A model generated the notes under the pieces. It did no database searches. It saw only the letters and a program-made list of their open reading frames with translations, and was not told where the DNA came from. This document shows, piece by piece, positions 16,654 to 25,010 of a stretch of DNA of 53,827 bases. Every line of letters starts with the position of its first letter. Position 1 is the first letter of the stretch. Origin of the DNA: Robinsoniella sp. (GTDB lineage Bacteria; Bacillota; Clostridia; Lachnospirales; Lachnospiraceae); assembly GCA_023664735.1 (NCBI GenBank), contig JAMPFB010000001.1:79297-133123 (forward strand), given 5' to 3'. Position numbers and translations under genes: made by a program.

Positions 16654-17271
16654 ATGAAAGTATTAATGATTAATGGAAGCCCACATGAAAAAGGCAATAC
16701 CTATATTGCCCTGCATGAAATGGAAAAGGTATTTGAAAGAGAAGGAGTGGAAACGGAAATATTGCAGGTTGGCAATAAGGATATCAGAGGATGTATTGCC
16801 TGCGGTGGCTGTGTGGAAAGGGGGAAATGCGTATTTGATGACCTTGTAAATGAGGCGGCGCCTAAGTTCGAGGCATGTGACGGGCTTGTTGTGGGCAGTC
16901 CGGTATATTATGCTTCTGCAAATGCCACTTTAATTGCATTTTTAGACAGACTGTTTTATAGCACTCATTTTGATAAGACCATGAAAGTAGGGGCAAGCGT
17001 GGTTGCAGCCAGACGGGGCGGATTGTCAGCTACCTTTGATGAGCTGAATAAATATTTTACCATTACGGGAATGCCTGTTGCCTCCAGCCAGTACTGGAAC
17101 AGCATACATGGAAGAACAATGGGAGAAGCAGCAGAGGATATGGAAGGCCTGCAGACTATGCGGACGCTGGCAGGGAACATGACGTTTCTTATGAAAAGCA
17201 TAGCCCTTGGCAGGGAGAAGTATGGACTGCCAGAAAAGGAAGAGCCCTTGCGGACGAATTTTATCCGGTAA
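16654..17271 (+). CDS. Flavodoxin family / NADPH-dependent FMN reductase-like protein
   Basis: This 205-residue cytosolic protein starts with the FMN phosphate-binding loop LMINGSPHEKGNT (residues 4-16) and has the flavin-contacting GSPVYYASANA near 87-97. The cysteine cluster CIACGGCVERGKC (about 49-61) recalls iron-sulfur flavoproteins, although cluster binding is not certain. Members transfer electrons or reduce quinones, azo compounds or nitro groups. It is a single gene with its own promoter; the ribosome binding site is AGGAGAA. The physiological partner is unknown. Confidence 0.85.
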   Translation: MKVLMINGSPHEKGNTYIALHEMEKVFEREGVETEILQVGNKDIRGCIACGGCVERGKCVFDDLVNEAAPKFEACDGLVVGSPVYYASANATLIAFLDRLFYSTHFDKTMKVGASVVAARRGGLSATFDELNKYFTITGMPVASSQYWNSIHGRTMGEAAEDMEGLQTMRTLAGNMTFLMKSIALGREKYGLPEKEEPLRTNFIR

Positions 17272-17338
17272 GCAGCAACCGTATTTTTAAGTGAGGTTTA
17301 AAAAAGAAAAGTACCGGAAGCGTTTTATGTCTTTTGGT

Positions 17339-17378
17339 GTAACAGTTCTTCCTCTGCGCCTGTGGGCTGAACTGTTAC
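17339..17378. repeat. Family B element, miniature copy (B4)
   Basis: GTAACAGTTC (17339-17348) and GAACTGTTAC (17369-17378) are perfect inverted termini around 20 bp that include CTCTGCGCCTGTGGGCT, the standard right-arm sequence. The core and most of the left arm are missing. It lies 67 bp after the flavoprotein stop and just before the end of the opposing XRE gene. Confidence 0.75.
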
Positions 17379-17399
17379 CTTTTGTTAAACGGTATAGGA

Positions 17400-17798
17400 T
17401 TATCTGTTATCTTTGTTTTCTTTATTTTCTTTATAATTATTTTGCTCAGCAATCATTCTGTTCCGGTAGCTAAGCAGATTGATATATTCTATGGCAGAAG
17501 TCAAATCCTCAGGCGACATATTTAAAAGCGTATTCACCAGACTGCTGATAGTAATGTTGTCAATCAAAGGTTCGTTCAGCCTACTTATATCATAAGGCAA
17601 ATTCGTCCTGCCTAACATGTAATCGGTAGAAACATGAAAAAAATTTGCCAGTATGTTAAGCGTATCAAAATCAGGCTCATGAGAACCGGTTTCATAATTG
17701 GATATGGTACCTATGGAAAGATTTAAAAGCTCAGCCAAATCTTTTTGTTTTAAATTTTTATCCTTGCGGAGCTCAGCCAGTATTTCGCCCATCCTCAT
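17400..17798 (-). CDS. XRE family transcriptional regulator
   Basis: This 132-residue protein has a clear helix-turn-helix at residues 5-62 (LKQKDLAELLNLSIGTISNY), followed by a short helical tail ending in a low-complexity Asn/Lys/Glu stretch (NNYKENKENKDNR). It resembles small clostridial XRE regulators that recognise operators near their own start. AAGGAGAG precedes the start. The gene points away from the CarD-like gene, from which it is separated by 403 bp. The target genes are not evident. Confidence 0.82.
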   Translation of the reverse strand: MRMGEILAELRKDKNLKQKDLAELLNLSIGTISNYETGSHEPDFDTLNILANFFHVSTDYMLGRTNLPYDISRLNEPLIDNITISSLVNTLLNMSPEDLTSAIEYINLLSYRNRMIAEQNNYKENKENKDNR

Positions 17799-18201
17799 AA
17801 AAAACTCTCCTTTGCATAACCGATACGTATATTTTATAGTATTTTTAAAAGAGCTTAATAAAATGCAATGAAAACCATACTTTTGTAATAAATATGATAA
17901 AAAATTTAGAAAAGCTAAAATTAAATTAAACTTTCTTAAAATTATGAGGGAGCGACAAAAGTTCTAAGGAATTTTCCGTATCAGCCCACATCTGCATATT
18001 TCCTTCAAGATATAACCTTGCGTAGAAAAAATGCACAAAATCCTGTTCAGGCATTTGGGGAGAAATAGCCAAAATTTTAGAGAAAAGTGAAAAAACATTA
18101 GAAAATGTAACGTTGTTTTGGTAAAATATATCTATGAGTTCATTGATATTTATAAAATGCAGCTAACAAGATAGTTTCCAAAATGAAAGGAAGTAGGTAA
18201 A
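17799..18201. other. Intergenic region between divergent XRE and CarD-like genes
   Basis: The region is AT-rich and carries the promoters of both neighbours. On the minus strand, TATAAA near 17838 could be the XRE -10. On the plus strand, TAAAAT at 18122-18127 could be a -10 for the CarD-like gene with a weak -35. The palindrome ATACGTAT near 17823 might be an XRE operator. No RNA gene or further coding region was recognised. Confidence 0.4.
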
Positions 18202-18705
18202 ATGTTTGAAAAGGGAGAGTATGTTGTTTATGGAAGTACAGGGGTTTGTGAGGTAATGGATATTACCACTATGGATTTAGAAGGGATTCCAAAGGATAGG
18301 CTTTATTACGTGCTTCACCCTTGTGCCCAAAAGGATGGAAGGATCTTCACTCCTGTAGACAACCAGAAAAACGTAATCAGAAAAATCATATCCAAAAAAG
18401 AAGCCGACATTTTAATTGAAGATATTCCAAATATTGATGAATTTCAGATTACGAATGACAAGCAGCGGGAAGAAAAATACAAGGAATGCATCAAAAGCTG
18501 TGAATGCAGGGAATGGATCAGGATTATTAAAACCTTGTATCAGCGCAAGCAGGAGCGTCTGGCAAGCGGAAAAAAGATTACCGCTATGGACAGCAGATAT
18601 TTCAAACAGGCAGAGGAGAATCTTTACTCAGAATTGTCTATTTCTTTAAATATTCCAAAGGAGCAGATGGAAAAGTATATTGCTGATAAAATAGAGGGAA
18701 AGTAA
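18202..18705 (+). CDS. CarD-like/CdnL family transcriptional regulator
   Basis: This 167-residue protein opens with the CarD/TRCF RNA-polymerase-interacting domain (FEKGEYVVYGSTGVCEVMDI, residues 2-21), a small SH3/Tudor-like fold of about 60 residues. A helical C-terminal half follows (about 75-165), which in CarD contacts promoter DNA. Members stabilise open complexes and tune transcription broadly, often of rRNA. The length is normal for the family. It has no operon partner; a separate promoter for the YqeY-like gene lies downstream. AAAGGAAG precedes the start. Confidence 0.85.
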   Translation: MFEKGEYVVYGSTGVCEVMDITTMDLEGIPKDRLYYVLHPCAQKDGRIFTPVDNQKNVIRKIISKKEADILIEDIPNIDEFQITNDKQREEKYKECIKSCECREWIRIIKTLYQRKQERLASGKKITAMDSRYFKQAEENLYSELSISLNIPKEQMEKYIADKIEGK

Positions 18706-18748
18706 GGCTGAGCTATTGCCAATTTCCGTAACACAGGCGGAAACCTTC

Positions 18749-18776
18749 TTGCTTTTAGGAGAAAAAAGATTATAAT
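18749..18776 (+). promoter_or_regulatory. Predicted promoter of the yqeY-like gene
   Basis: TTGCTT (18749-18754) and TATAAT (18771-18776) are 16 bp apart. The start codon lies 41 bp downstream. Confidence 0.5.
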
Positions 18777-18817
18777 AAAATATAATGAAAAAACAGAAAA
18801 AAGCAGGAGGAATTGTT

Positions 18818-19255
18818 ATGGAAATGGAGCAATTGCAAAAAGATATGATTGCAGCTATGAAGGCAAAGGACAAGACAAGAAAGGATGGCATTTCTGCATT
18901 GATTTCTGCAGTAAAGAAAGTAGCAATTGATGAAGGGTGCAGGGAAGACATAAAAGCCGAGCTTGTTGACAGGGTTATTTTAAAGGAACTGAAAACTGCC
19001 AAGGAGCAGCTTGACAGCTGTCCGGCAGACAGAACGGATCTTTTGGAAGAATATAAGGCAAGATACGACATTATCAATGAATATGCGCCAGCACTGTTGT
19101 CTGCCGAAGAAGTAAAGGCAATTCTTACAGAAAAATTTTCCGATGTAATTGCCAGCAAAAATAAAGGGCAGATTATGAAGGCGGTTATGGCAGAACTAAA
19201 AGGAAAAGCAGACGGTAAGGTAATCAATCAGGTAGTTGGAGAATTATGCCAGTAA
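18818..19255 (+). CDS. yqeY: GatB/YqeY domain protein
   Basis: This 145-residue helical protein matches YqeY, a stand-alone relative of the tRNA-binding tail of GatB (EMEQLQKDMIAAMKAKDKTR at the N-terminus; KNKGQIMKAVMAELKGKADG near the C-terminus). The exact role is uncertain; transamidosome-linked tRNA binding has been suggested from similarity. The frame is open from 18785, but AGGAGG at 18805-18810 places the start at ATG 18818. The gene seems monocistronic. Confidence 0.85.
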   Translation: MEMEQLQKDMIAAMKAKDKTRKDGISALISAVKKVAIDEGCREDIKAELVDRVILKELKTAKEQLDSCPADRTDLLEEYKARYDIINEYAPALLSAEEVKAILTEKFSDVIASKNKGQIMKAVMAELKGKADGKVINQVVGELCQ

Positions 19256-19334
19256 GGGATATTTCCCAAAAAACTAATTCAAACCAATACATTTATCTTT
19301 TTTTACAATCCAAACTATGATATACTAACAGCAT

Positions 19335-20624
19335 ATGAAGCATCAGGCAGAAAAGGCAGAGAGCGCAATGAGTATAATCAGCAGTGAAAACGTAAATGCC
19401 ATCATCCGGAAAACCTTAAGCCTTGTAAATCCTAAGATTATAGACCATGGCGAAATAACAGGATATATCCTCTACAAAATGTTGGAATATGAGAATCTAT
19501 ATTCCGAACAGGAGCTTGTGGATTATGCCATGCTGGGGATTTTGCATGATATAGGCATTTATAAGGAAGAAAACGTAAAAGACGTTGTAGACTTTGAAAC
19601 AAAAAACCTATGGTCTCATTCCATTTATGGTTTTCTGTTTCTAAAATATCTATCGCCTATAGGAGATAAGGCGGAAATCGTGCTGTACCATCATTTGGAC
19701 TTTAACCGTTATCCCCTGATTAACAGTAAATATATGAGTATTATTGAATGCCTGAATCTGGCAGACAAAATGGATGCTTTCATGCATATGAAGCATGCGG
19801 AGATGCCTGCGGATTATTTTAGCAGATATAGGGATGTTGCTTTTTCGGGCAGGGCGCTGGATTTATTTTTTAAGGCAGACAAAAGCTTTCATATTATGGA
19901 AAAGCTGGCAAATAACACCTATCAGAAGGAATTGAACAGGCTTTTGAGCAAGCAGGTATTTAGTGAAAAGTACAAAAAAGGCTTTTTGGAAATGCTTGTC
20001 TATACCATTGATTTCCGGAGTGAACATACTGTGGTGCATACTATGTCCACAGTGAATTTTGCAGGACAGCTTGGCAGGCTTATGCGCATTAGCGGCGTGG
20101 AGCTTAGGAATCTTTATTACGGTGCGCTGCTTCATGATCTTGGAAAGCTTTGTATTCCTTTAAATATTTTAGAATCTACTGGAAAGCTTTCAGAGGAAGA
20201 GATGAAGGTCATGAAGGCGCATGTGCGGATTACGGAAATGATTTTAGAGGGAATCGTGGATGATGATGTGCTTCAGATTGCAGTAAGGCACCATGAGAAG
20301 TTAGATGGAAGCGGTTATCACAAGGGCCTTACGGAAGAGGAGCTGACTCTTCCCCAGCAGATAGTGGCAGTTGCGGATATTTTAAGCGCCCTTTATGGAA
20401 AAAGGAGCTACAAGGAAGCCTTTGACAGTGAAAAGATAAAGTCAATTTTAAATTCTGATGCGCAAAACCATAAAATCAGCCAGAGGGTGGTAGACTGTCT
20501 GATGATGCATTATGACTGCGTGATTTCCAATTACGAAAAGGAAAAGGAAGCTACCGTAGGGCTGTACCTGAAAATCAAGGAACAATATGCGGAAATGTCA
20601 AAAGTATTTGAGCAATTTAATTGA
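19335..20624 (+). CDS. Tandem HD domain protein, HD-GYP-like
   Basis: This 429-residue cytosolic protein has two metal-dependent phosphohydrolase domains. The first (about 35-165) has GILHDIGIY and an HH pair in VLYHHLD. The second (about 225-395) has ALLHDLGKLCIP and HHEKLDGSGYHKGL, the HD-GYP signature with a His in place of Pro. HD-GYP proteins hydrolyse cyclic di-GMP or related nucleotides. No transmembrane or receiver domain is present. ATG 19335 lacks a ribosome binding site, and TATACT at 19321 may be a -10 just before it; ATG 19368 is an alternative start. A terminator follows directly. Confidence 0.8.
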   Translation: MKHQAEKAESAMSIISSENVNAIIRKTLSLVNPKIIDHGEITGYILYKMLEYENLYSEQELVDYAMLGILHDIGIYKEENVKDVVDFETKNLWSHSIYGFLFLKYLSPIGDKAEIVLYHHLDFNRYPLINSKYMSIIECLNLADKMDAFMHMKHAEMPADYFSRYRDVAFSGRALDLFFKADKSFHIMEKLANNTYQKELNRLLSKQVFSEKYKKGFLEMLVYTIDFRSEHTVVHTMSTVNFAGQLGRLMRISGVELRNLYYGALLHDLGKLCIPLNILESTGKLSEEEMKVMKAHVRITEMILEGIVDDDVLQIAVRHHEKLDGSGYHKGLTEEELTLPQQIVAVADILSALYGKRSYKEAFDSEKIKSILNSDAQNHKISQRVVDCLMMHYDCVISNYEKEKEATVGLYLKIKEQYAEMSKVFEQFN

Positions 20625-20625
20625 T

Positions 20626-20667
20626 AAAAAAGAAAAAAGGATGTTTTCATTCTTTTTTCTTTTTTTC
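20626..20667 (+). terminator. Rho-independent terminator after the HD-domain gene
   Basis: An A-rich arm (20626-20643) pairs with a T-rich arm (20648-20666) over about 18 bp around a short loop. It ends in a T run. Confidence 0.75.
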
Positions 20668-20679
20668 TACAAAAAAATG

Positions 20680-20688
20680 TGATACAAT
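20680..20688 (+). promoter_or_regulatory. Extended -10 promoter of the deacetylase/bactofilin operon
   Basis: TGATACAAT (20680-20688) combines TGn with TACAAT. The -35 position is only a T run. The deacetylase start lies 42 bp downstream. Confidence 0.5.
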
Positions 20689-20729
20689 AGCAAAAGATAT
20701 GTAAAAATCTATGTAAGGAGCTAATAGCC

Positions 20730-21680
20730 ATGTCAGAGCAAAAGGACGTAGCTTTAGCGGCAAAAGAAGAAAGAGCAAGACGCGTGCAGAATTTGAAAAA
20801 GGCTATTATTATCAGCCTGCTTCTGGCAATTTTGCTGCCAATCCTTCTTTGTATCATTCTTTTTGCAAGAGTAGGGCATTTAGAGAAGGAGCTAGAAAAA
20901 TTAAAGGCAGAAAGAGAATTGCAGAAAGTGGAAGAAGCGGCTGCACAGGTGGAAGTTGCTCTATCTGGTCAAGATTCGGATGGGAATCAGGAGCAGGAAG
21001 AAAGCGTGAAGGTGTTTGCCCCAGAAGAAGCAAATGTTTTGGAGAAAACCAAAACGACCAAGGTGTATCTGACCTTTGATGATGGACCAAGTGGCAATAC
21101 GAAGGCGATTCTGGACATTCTCGCAAGGTATCATGTACAGGCAACCTTTTTTGTGGTTGGAAAGGAAGGAGAAGCATACAGGTCTCTTTATCGAAGAATC
21201 GTGGAAGAAGGCCATACGATTGGGATGCACTCGTACAGCCATAAATATAATGAAATTTATGCCAGTGTGGATGCGTATGCAGAAGACCTTACCAAACTTC
21301 AGGAGTATATTTATGAAACCACCGGAACATGGTCCAGAATATGCAGATTTCCGGGAGGAAGCAGCAACACCGTCAGCAAAGTGGATATGGAAGAGCTGAT
21401 TGCTTATCTGAAGGAACAGGATATTGATTATTTTGACTGGAATGTTTCTAGTCTTGACGCAACAAGCCGCAAGCTATCAGTGGAAGAAATTGCAGGAAAT
21501 GTACTAAGCGATATAGAGGAATATTCTACGGCAGTAGTATTGATGCACGATGCGGATGACAAAACAACAACTGTTGAGGCGCTTCCTATTATTATAGAAG
21601 CTTTACAGTCTATGGAGAATGTGGAAATCCTGCCTATAACGGATGACACGGTAAGAGTACAGCATGTTATAAAGAAATAA
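20730..21680 (+). CDS. Membrane-anchored polysaccharide deacetylase (CE4/NodB family)
   Basis: This 316-residue protein has a cytoplasmic lysine/arginine-rich start, one transmembrane helix (about 25-46), a coiled coil (47-75), an acidic linker and an extracellular NodB domain (about 108-300). Catalytic motifs are intact: TFDDGPS (metal-binding Asp), GMHSYSH (His ligands), RFPGGSS and VVLMHDA. CE4 enzymes remove N-acetyl groups from peptidoglycan or other glycans. The bactofilin gene follows after 36 bp, so a link between a cytoskeletal scaffold and wall modification is plausible. The ribosome binding site is AAGGAG. Confidence 0.87.
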   Translation: MSEQKDVALAAKEERARRVQNLKKAIIISLLLAILLPILLCIILFARVGHLEKELEKLKAERELQKVEEAAAQVEVALSGQDSDGNQEQEESVKVFAPEEANVLEKTKTTKVYLTFDDGPSGNTKAILDILARYHVQATFFVVGKEGEAYRSLYRRIVEEGHTIGMHSYSHKYNEIYASVDAYAEDLTKLQEYIYETTGTWSRICRFPGGSSNTVSKVDMEELIAYLKEQDIDYFDWNVSSLDATSRKLSVEEIAGNVLSDIEEYSTAVVLMHDADDKTTTVEALPIIIEALQSMENVEILPITDDTVRVQHVIKK

Positions 21681-21716
21681 AATAAGATAGAACAATAACA
21701 GACGGAGGATAATGAA

Positions 21717-22931
21717 ATGGGATTTTTTCAAGACTTAAAAGAAGATCTGTCACAGGCAGTAAATGAACTGATGCCAGATGAGATCTTACAGGAAGAGGAA
21801 GAAGCTCAGGAACAGGAGAATAAGGAAACGGTAAAGAAGGCTATTGAGCCAAAAGTATTCAAAAAGGAAGAGAGGGCAGAAATCGCAATTGATCCTGACG
21901 AGTTGGATGCACTTTTAAAGGAAGAGACAGAAGAAAATAGAGAGGAATATTCTCCCGATATCATAGCGGATGTGGAAGCAGCCTTAAAGGAAGAAGAGGA
22001 ACCGGGTGTTGATTTTGAATATGATTTTCTAAAAGAAAGCAGCAATCTGAAAAATGATTTAGAAGAAAGCACTAATCTGGAAAATGATTTGGGAGAAAGC
22101 GTCAATCTGGAAAACGATTTAGAAAAAAGCATCAGTCCGGAAAACGATTTAGAAAAAGAAAGCAGCAGTCTGGAAAATGATTTAGATGGTGATTTCAAAA
22201 AAGAAAACAGCTTTGAGGCAAAGCTTGAAGCAGAAAGCAGCCTCGAAGATGATTTTGAAGAGTTAGAGGAGATAGAAGTATTAGAAGAATCGGGCTCTAT
22301 GGAAGAAGAAACAGAAAAGTCACGGGAGGAACAACAGATTCCCCCGGTTGAAGCAAAAAAGGAGGAACAAATACTTATGCAGAAAAAGCAGGAAGAAAAA
22401 CAAGTGGAAGCACAGGAAAGCAAAGGGGATAAAAAAATGGCAGAAACAACAAAACTTACAGGCGTAGCAACAGATGAAACATCCATTATTACAGAAGGGA
22501 TGACAATAAATGGAGATGTTAGCTCCAGAGGTTCCTTGGAAGTACTGGGTACTATTAATGGAAATGTGGAAACATTAGGAAAGCTGGATGTTGCAGGCGG
22601 CATTAATGGTAATTCCAAGGCAGCGGAAATTTATGCAGATTCTGCCAATATCAATGGCGAGGTTCGTTCGGAAGGTGTCATTAAGATAGGTCAAAGCTCT
22701 GTTATCATCGGCAATATTTATGCTACCAGCGCAGCAATTGCAGGAGCTGTAAAGGGTGATATCGACGTAAAGGGACCAGTAATCTTAGATACTACCGCAA
22801 TCGTTATGGGAAATATCAAATCCAAATCTGTTCAGATTAACAATGGCGCCGTAATTGAGGGCTTGTGCTCACAATGCTATGCAGAAGTAAACCCAACAGC
22901 ATTTTTCGAGGACTTAAAGAAGAAAAAATAA
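21717..22931 (+). CDS. Bactofilin with long acidic repetitive N-terminus
   Basis: The C-terminal 160 residues (about 241-400) are a bactofilin domain: glycine- and valine-rich beta-helix turns such as MTINGDVSSRGSLEVLGTIN and DVAGGINGNS. Bactofilins polymerise without nucleotide into filaments that organise cell-shape and wall enzymes. The first 240 residues are acidic and probably disordered, with five repeats of the type SxxLENDLE encoded by 30-bp DNA repeats at 22031-22185. An in-frame ATG at 22437 sits 8 bp after AAAGGGG and would yield a domain-only protein of 164 residues. The upstream neighbour is a wall deacetylase and pyrH follows after 12 bp. Confidence 0.85.
   Translation: MGFFQDLKEDLSQAVNELMPDEILQEEEEAQEQENKETVKKAIEPKVFKKEERAEIAIDPDELDALLKEETEENREEYSPDIIADVEAALKEEEEPGVDFEYDFLKESSNLKNDLEESTNLENDLGESVNLENDLEKSISPENDLEKESSSLENDLDGDFKKENSFEAKLEAESSLEDDFEELEEIEVLEESGSMEEETEKSREEQQIPPVEAKKEEQILMQKKQEEKQVEAQESKGDKKMAETTKLTGVATDETSIITEGMTINGDVSSRGSLEVLGTINGNVETLGKLDVAGGINGNSKAAEIYADSANINGEVRSEGVIKIGQSSVIIGNIYATSAAIAGAVKGDIDVKGPVILDTTAIVMGNIKSKSVQINNGAVIEGLCSQCYAEVNPTAFFEDLKKKK
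22031..22185 (+). repeat. In-frame 30-bp tandem repeat within the bactofilin gene
   Basis: Five units of about 30 bp contain GAAAGCnnnAATCTGGAAAA followed by GATTTA. The last unit carries an extra codon. They encode SxxLENDLE decapeptides. Because units are multiples of three, changes in number would keep the frame. Confidence 0.85.
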
Positions 22932-22943
22932 GAGAGGTGCACT

Positions 22944-23639
22944 ATGAAGCGAATTATGTTAAAGCTCAGCGGGGAAGCACTGGCAGGACCAAAGAAGACC
23001 GGTTTTGATGAGGAAACGGTAAGAAGGGTGGCGCTTCAGGTCAGGGAATTGACGGAATCCGGCATTCAGGTAGGAATCGTAATTGGAGGCGGCAACTTTT
23101 GGAGAGGCCGTTCCAGCGAGAATATCGATCGGACGAAAGCAGATCAGATTGGTATGCTTGCTACGATTATGAACTGTATCTATGTTTCCGAAATTTTCCG
23201 TTCTGTAGGTATGCGTACCAATATTCTAACACCTTTTGAATGTGGCTCTTTTACAAAATTGTTTTCAAAGGACAGAGCCAACAAGTATTTTGAAAAAGGT
23301 ATGGTAGTATTTTTTGCGGGGGGTACGGGGCATCCGTATTTTTCAACGGATACAGGAGTATTGTTAAGGGCTATTGAGGTTGATGCCGAAGTGGTGCTTT
23401 TGGCAAAAGCCGTTGATGGAGTTTATGATGATGATCCGGGCAAGAATCCCAATGCCAAAAAATACGAAACGGTTACGATTGATGAGGTAATTGAAAAGAA
23501 TCTTCAGGTAGTGGATATGACGGCATCAATTTTGGCAAGGGATAATAAAATGCCTATGTGGGTATTTGGACTAAATGAAGAAAATAGCATTGTAAATACG
23601 GTAAAGGGCAATTTTGCCGGCACAAAGGTAATTGTTTAG
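22944..23639 (+). CDS. pyrH: UMP kinase
   Basis: This 231-residue protein phosphorylates UMP to UDP with ATP in the cytosol. It belongs to the amino-acid-kinase family: MLKLSGEALAG at the N-terminus, VIGGGNFWRGR (about 48-58), VVFFAGGTGHPYFSTDT (about 127-143) and the C-terminal KAVDGVYDDDPGKNPNAKKY. Length is as usual. It begins the conserved run pyrH-frr-uppS-cdsA-dxr-rseP and is 12 bp from the bactofilin gene, so it may be co-transcribed with it. AGAGAGG precedes the start. Confidence 0.96.
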   Translation: MKRIMLKLSGEALAGPKKTGFDEETVRRVALQVRELTESGIQVGIVIGGGNFWRGRSSENIDRTKADQIGMLATIMNCIYVSEIFRSVGMRTNILTPFECGSFTKLFSKDRANKYFEKGMVVFFAGGTGHPYFSTDTGVLLRAIEVDAEVVLLAKAVDGVYDDDPGKNPNAKKYETVTIDEVIEKNLQVVDMTASILARDNKMPMWVFGLNEENSIVNTVKGNFAGTKVIV

Positions 23640-23653
23640 GGAGGAAAAGACAA

Positions 23654-24205
23654 ATGGATGAAAGACTGGTACCTTATGAAGAGAAGATGAAAAAAGCATA
23701 TGACTTTTTAGCAGCGGATTTTGTTACGATTCGTGCAGGACGTGCCAATCCTCATGTACTGGATAAGATTAAAGTGGATTATTACGGAACTCCCACACCA
23801 ATTCAACAGGTGGGAAATATCAGTGTGCCGGAAGCAAGAATGATTCAGATTGCTCCATGGGAAAAAAGCCTGATTAAAGAAATTGAAAAAGCAATTATGA
23901 GTTCGGATGTGGGAATTACCCCATCCAATGACGGAGCTGTTATTCGTTTAGTCTTTCCAGAGCTGACAGAGGAAAGAAGAAAAGAGCTTGTAAAAGAAGT
24001 AAAGAAAAAAGGCGAGGACAGCAAGGTAGCTATCCGCAATATTCGGCGTGATGGCAATGATGCCTTTAAGAAGCTGGCAAAAACAGAAGTATCTGAGGAT
24101 GAAATCAAACAGCTTGAGGAAAAGCTTCAGAAGCTTACCGACAAATTTGTAAAAGATGTGGAGTCTTTAGTAGAAGAAAAATCAAAAGAGATTATGACTG
24201 TGTAG
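23654..24205 (+). CDS. frr: Ribosome recycling factor
   Basis: This 183-residue protein, with EF-G, splits post-termination ribosomes. It is full length. Family landmarks include DFVTIRAGRANPHVLDKI (about 22-39), VDYYGTPTPIQQVGNISVPE (about 40-59) and VAIRNIRRDGND (about 125-136). It follows pyrH after 14 bp behind GGGAGGAAA. It is usually essential. A hairpin lies between it and uppS. Confidence 0.97.
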   Translation: MDERLVPYEEKMKKAYDFLAADFVTIRAGRANPHVLDKIKVDYYGTPTPIQQVGNISVPEARMIQIAPWEKSLIKEIEKAIMSSDVGITPSNDGAVIRLVFPELTEERRKELVKEVKKKGEDSKVAIRNIRRDGNDAFKKLAKTEVSEDEIKQLEEKLQKLTDKFVKDVESLVEEKSKEIMTV

Positions 24206-24225
24206 CTTTTTTTAAGAAAATAAAG

Positions 24226-24253
24226 GGGAACAGAAGGATTTGCCTCTGTTCCC
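24226..24253 (+). terminator. Hairpin between frr and uppS
   Basis: GGGAACAGAAGG (24226-24237) pairs with CCTCTGTTCCC (24243-24253) with one bulged A. The sequence after it is only mildly T-rich (GCTTTCTATGTTGTT), so this may be a partial terminator or RNA-processing hairpin that lets some transcription continue into uppS. Confidence 0.5.
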
Positions 24254-24301
24254 GCTTTCTATGTTGTTAGGCAGAAGGCAAAGGAAAGTGAGGAAAACCA
24301 T

Positions 24302-25009
24302 ATGAATATGCCAAAGCATGTAGCCATTATATTGGATGGAAACGGAAGATGGGCAAAGAGCAAAGGGATGCCTAGAAATTATGGACATATGCAGGGAAGC
24401 AAGACAGTAGAAGTTATTTGCGAGGAAGCCTATAAAATGGGAATCCAATATTTAACAGTGTATGCCTTTTCTACCGAAAACTGGAACCGCCCCAAGGATG
24501 AGGTGGATGCCCTGATGAAGCTTTTGCGTAATTATATGAAAACCTGCTTAAAGACCGCTGAAAAAAACCGGATGTGCGTAAGGGTAATTGGAGATAAGAC
24601 CGGCTTGGATTTGGATATCAGGAAACGGATTGATGAACTGGAAGAGGCCACAAAGAACAATGACGGGCTTCATTTTCAAATAGCATTAAATTATGGAAGC
24701 CGGGACGAAATGATTCGGGCAATGAAGCGGATGGCAGAGGACGTGACAGCGGGAAAAATAGCGCCTGACAATATTTCAGAGGAGCTGTTTGAAGAATATC
24801 TGGATACAAAGGGGCTGCCGGCTCCGGATTTATTGATTCGTACAAGTGGAGAACAGAGAATTTCTAATTTCCTGCTTTGGCAGGCAGCTTATACAGAATT
24901 TTATTTTACGGATGTGCTTTGGCCGGATTTTACCAAGGAAGAGCTGCTAAAAGCGGTAGAAGCATATGCTGGCAGGGACCGCCGGTACGGTCTTGTAAAG
25001 GAGGAGTAA
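24302..25009 (+). CDS. uppS: Isoprenyl transferase (undecaprenyl diphosphate synthase-like)
   Basis: This 235-residue cis-prenyltransferase adds isopentenyl diphosphate units to make the C55 lipid carrier for wall synthesis. Motifs: ILDGNGRWAKSKGMPRNYGH (catalytic Asp and flanking residues, about 10-29), YAFSTENWNRP (about 57-67), and DLLIRTSGEQRISNFLLWQ (about 175-193). Length is close to normal. The gene follows frr by 96 bp with an intervening hairpin, and cdsA starts 1 bp after its stop. It supplies lipid precursor alongside the dxr gene of the same cluster. Confidence 0.95.
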   Translation: MNMPKHVAIILDGNGRWAKSKGMPRNYGHMQGSKTVEVICEEAYKMGIQYLTVYAFSTENWNRPKDEVDALMKLLRNYMKTCLKTAEKNRMCVRVIGDKTGLDLDIRKRIDELEEATKNNDGLHFQIALNYGSRDEMIRAMKRMAEDVTAGKIAPDNISEELFEEYLDTKGLPAPDLLIRTSGEQRISNFLLWQAAYTEFYFTDVLWPDFTKEELLKAVEAYAGRDRRYGLVKEE

Positions 25010-25010
25010 T

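Noticed and set aside
17291-17473. 60-residue frame after the flavoprotein gene
   Set aside because: It crosses a miniature family B element and the 3' end of the opposing XRE gene.
21806-22618. 270-residue minus-strand serine-rich frame
   Set aside because: It is the shadow of the acidic, repetitive bactofilin N-terminus.
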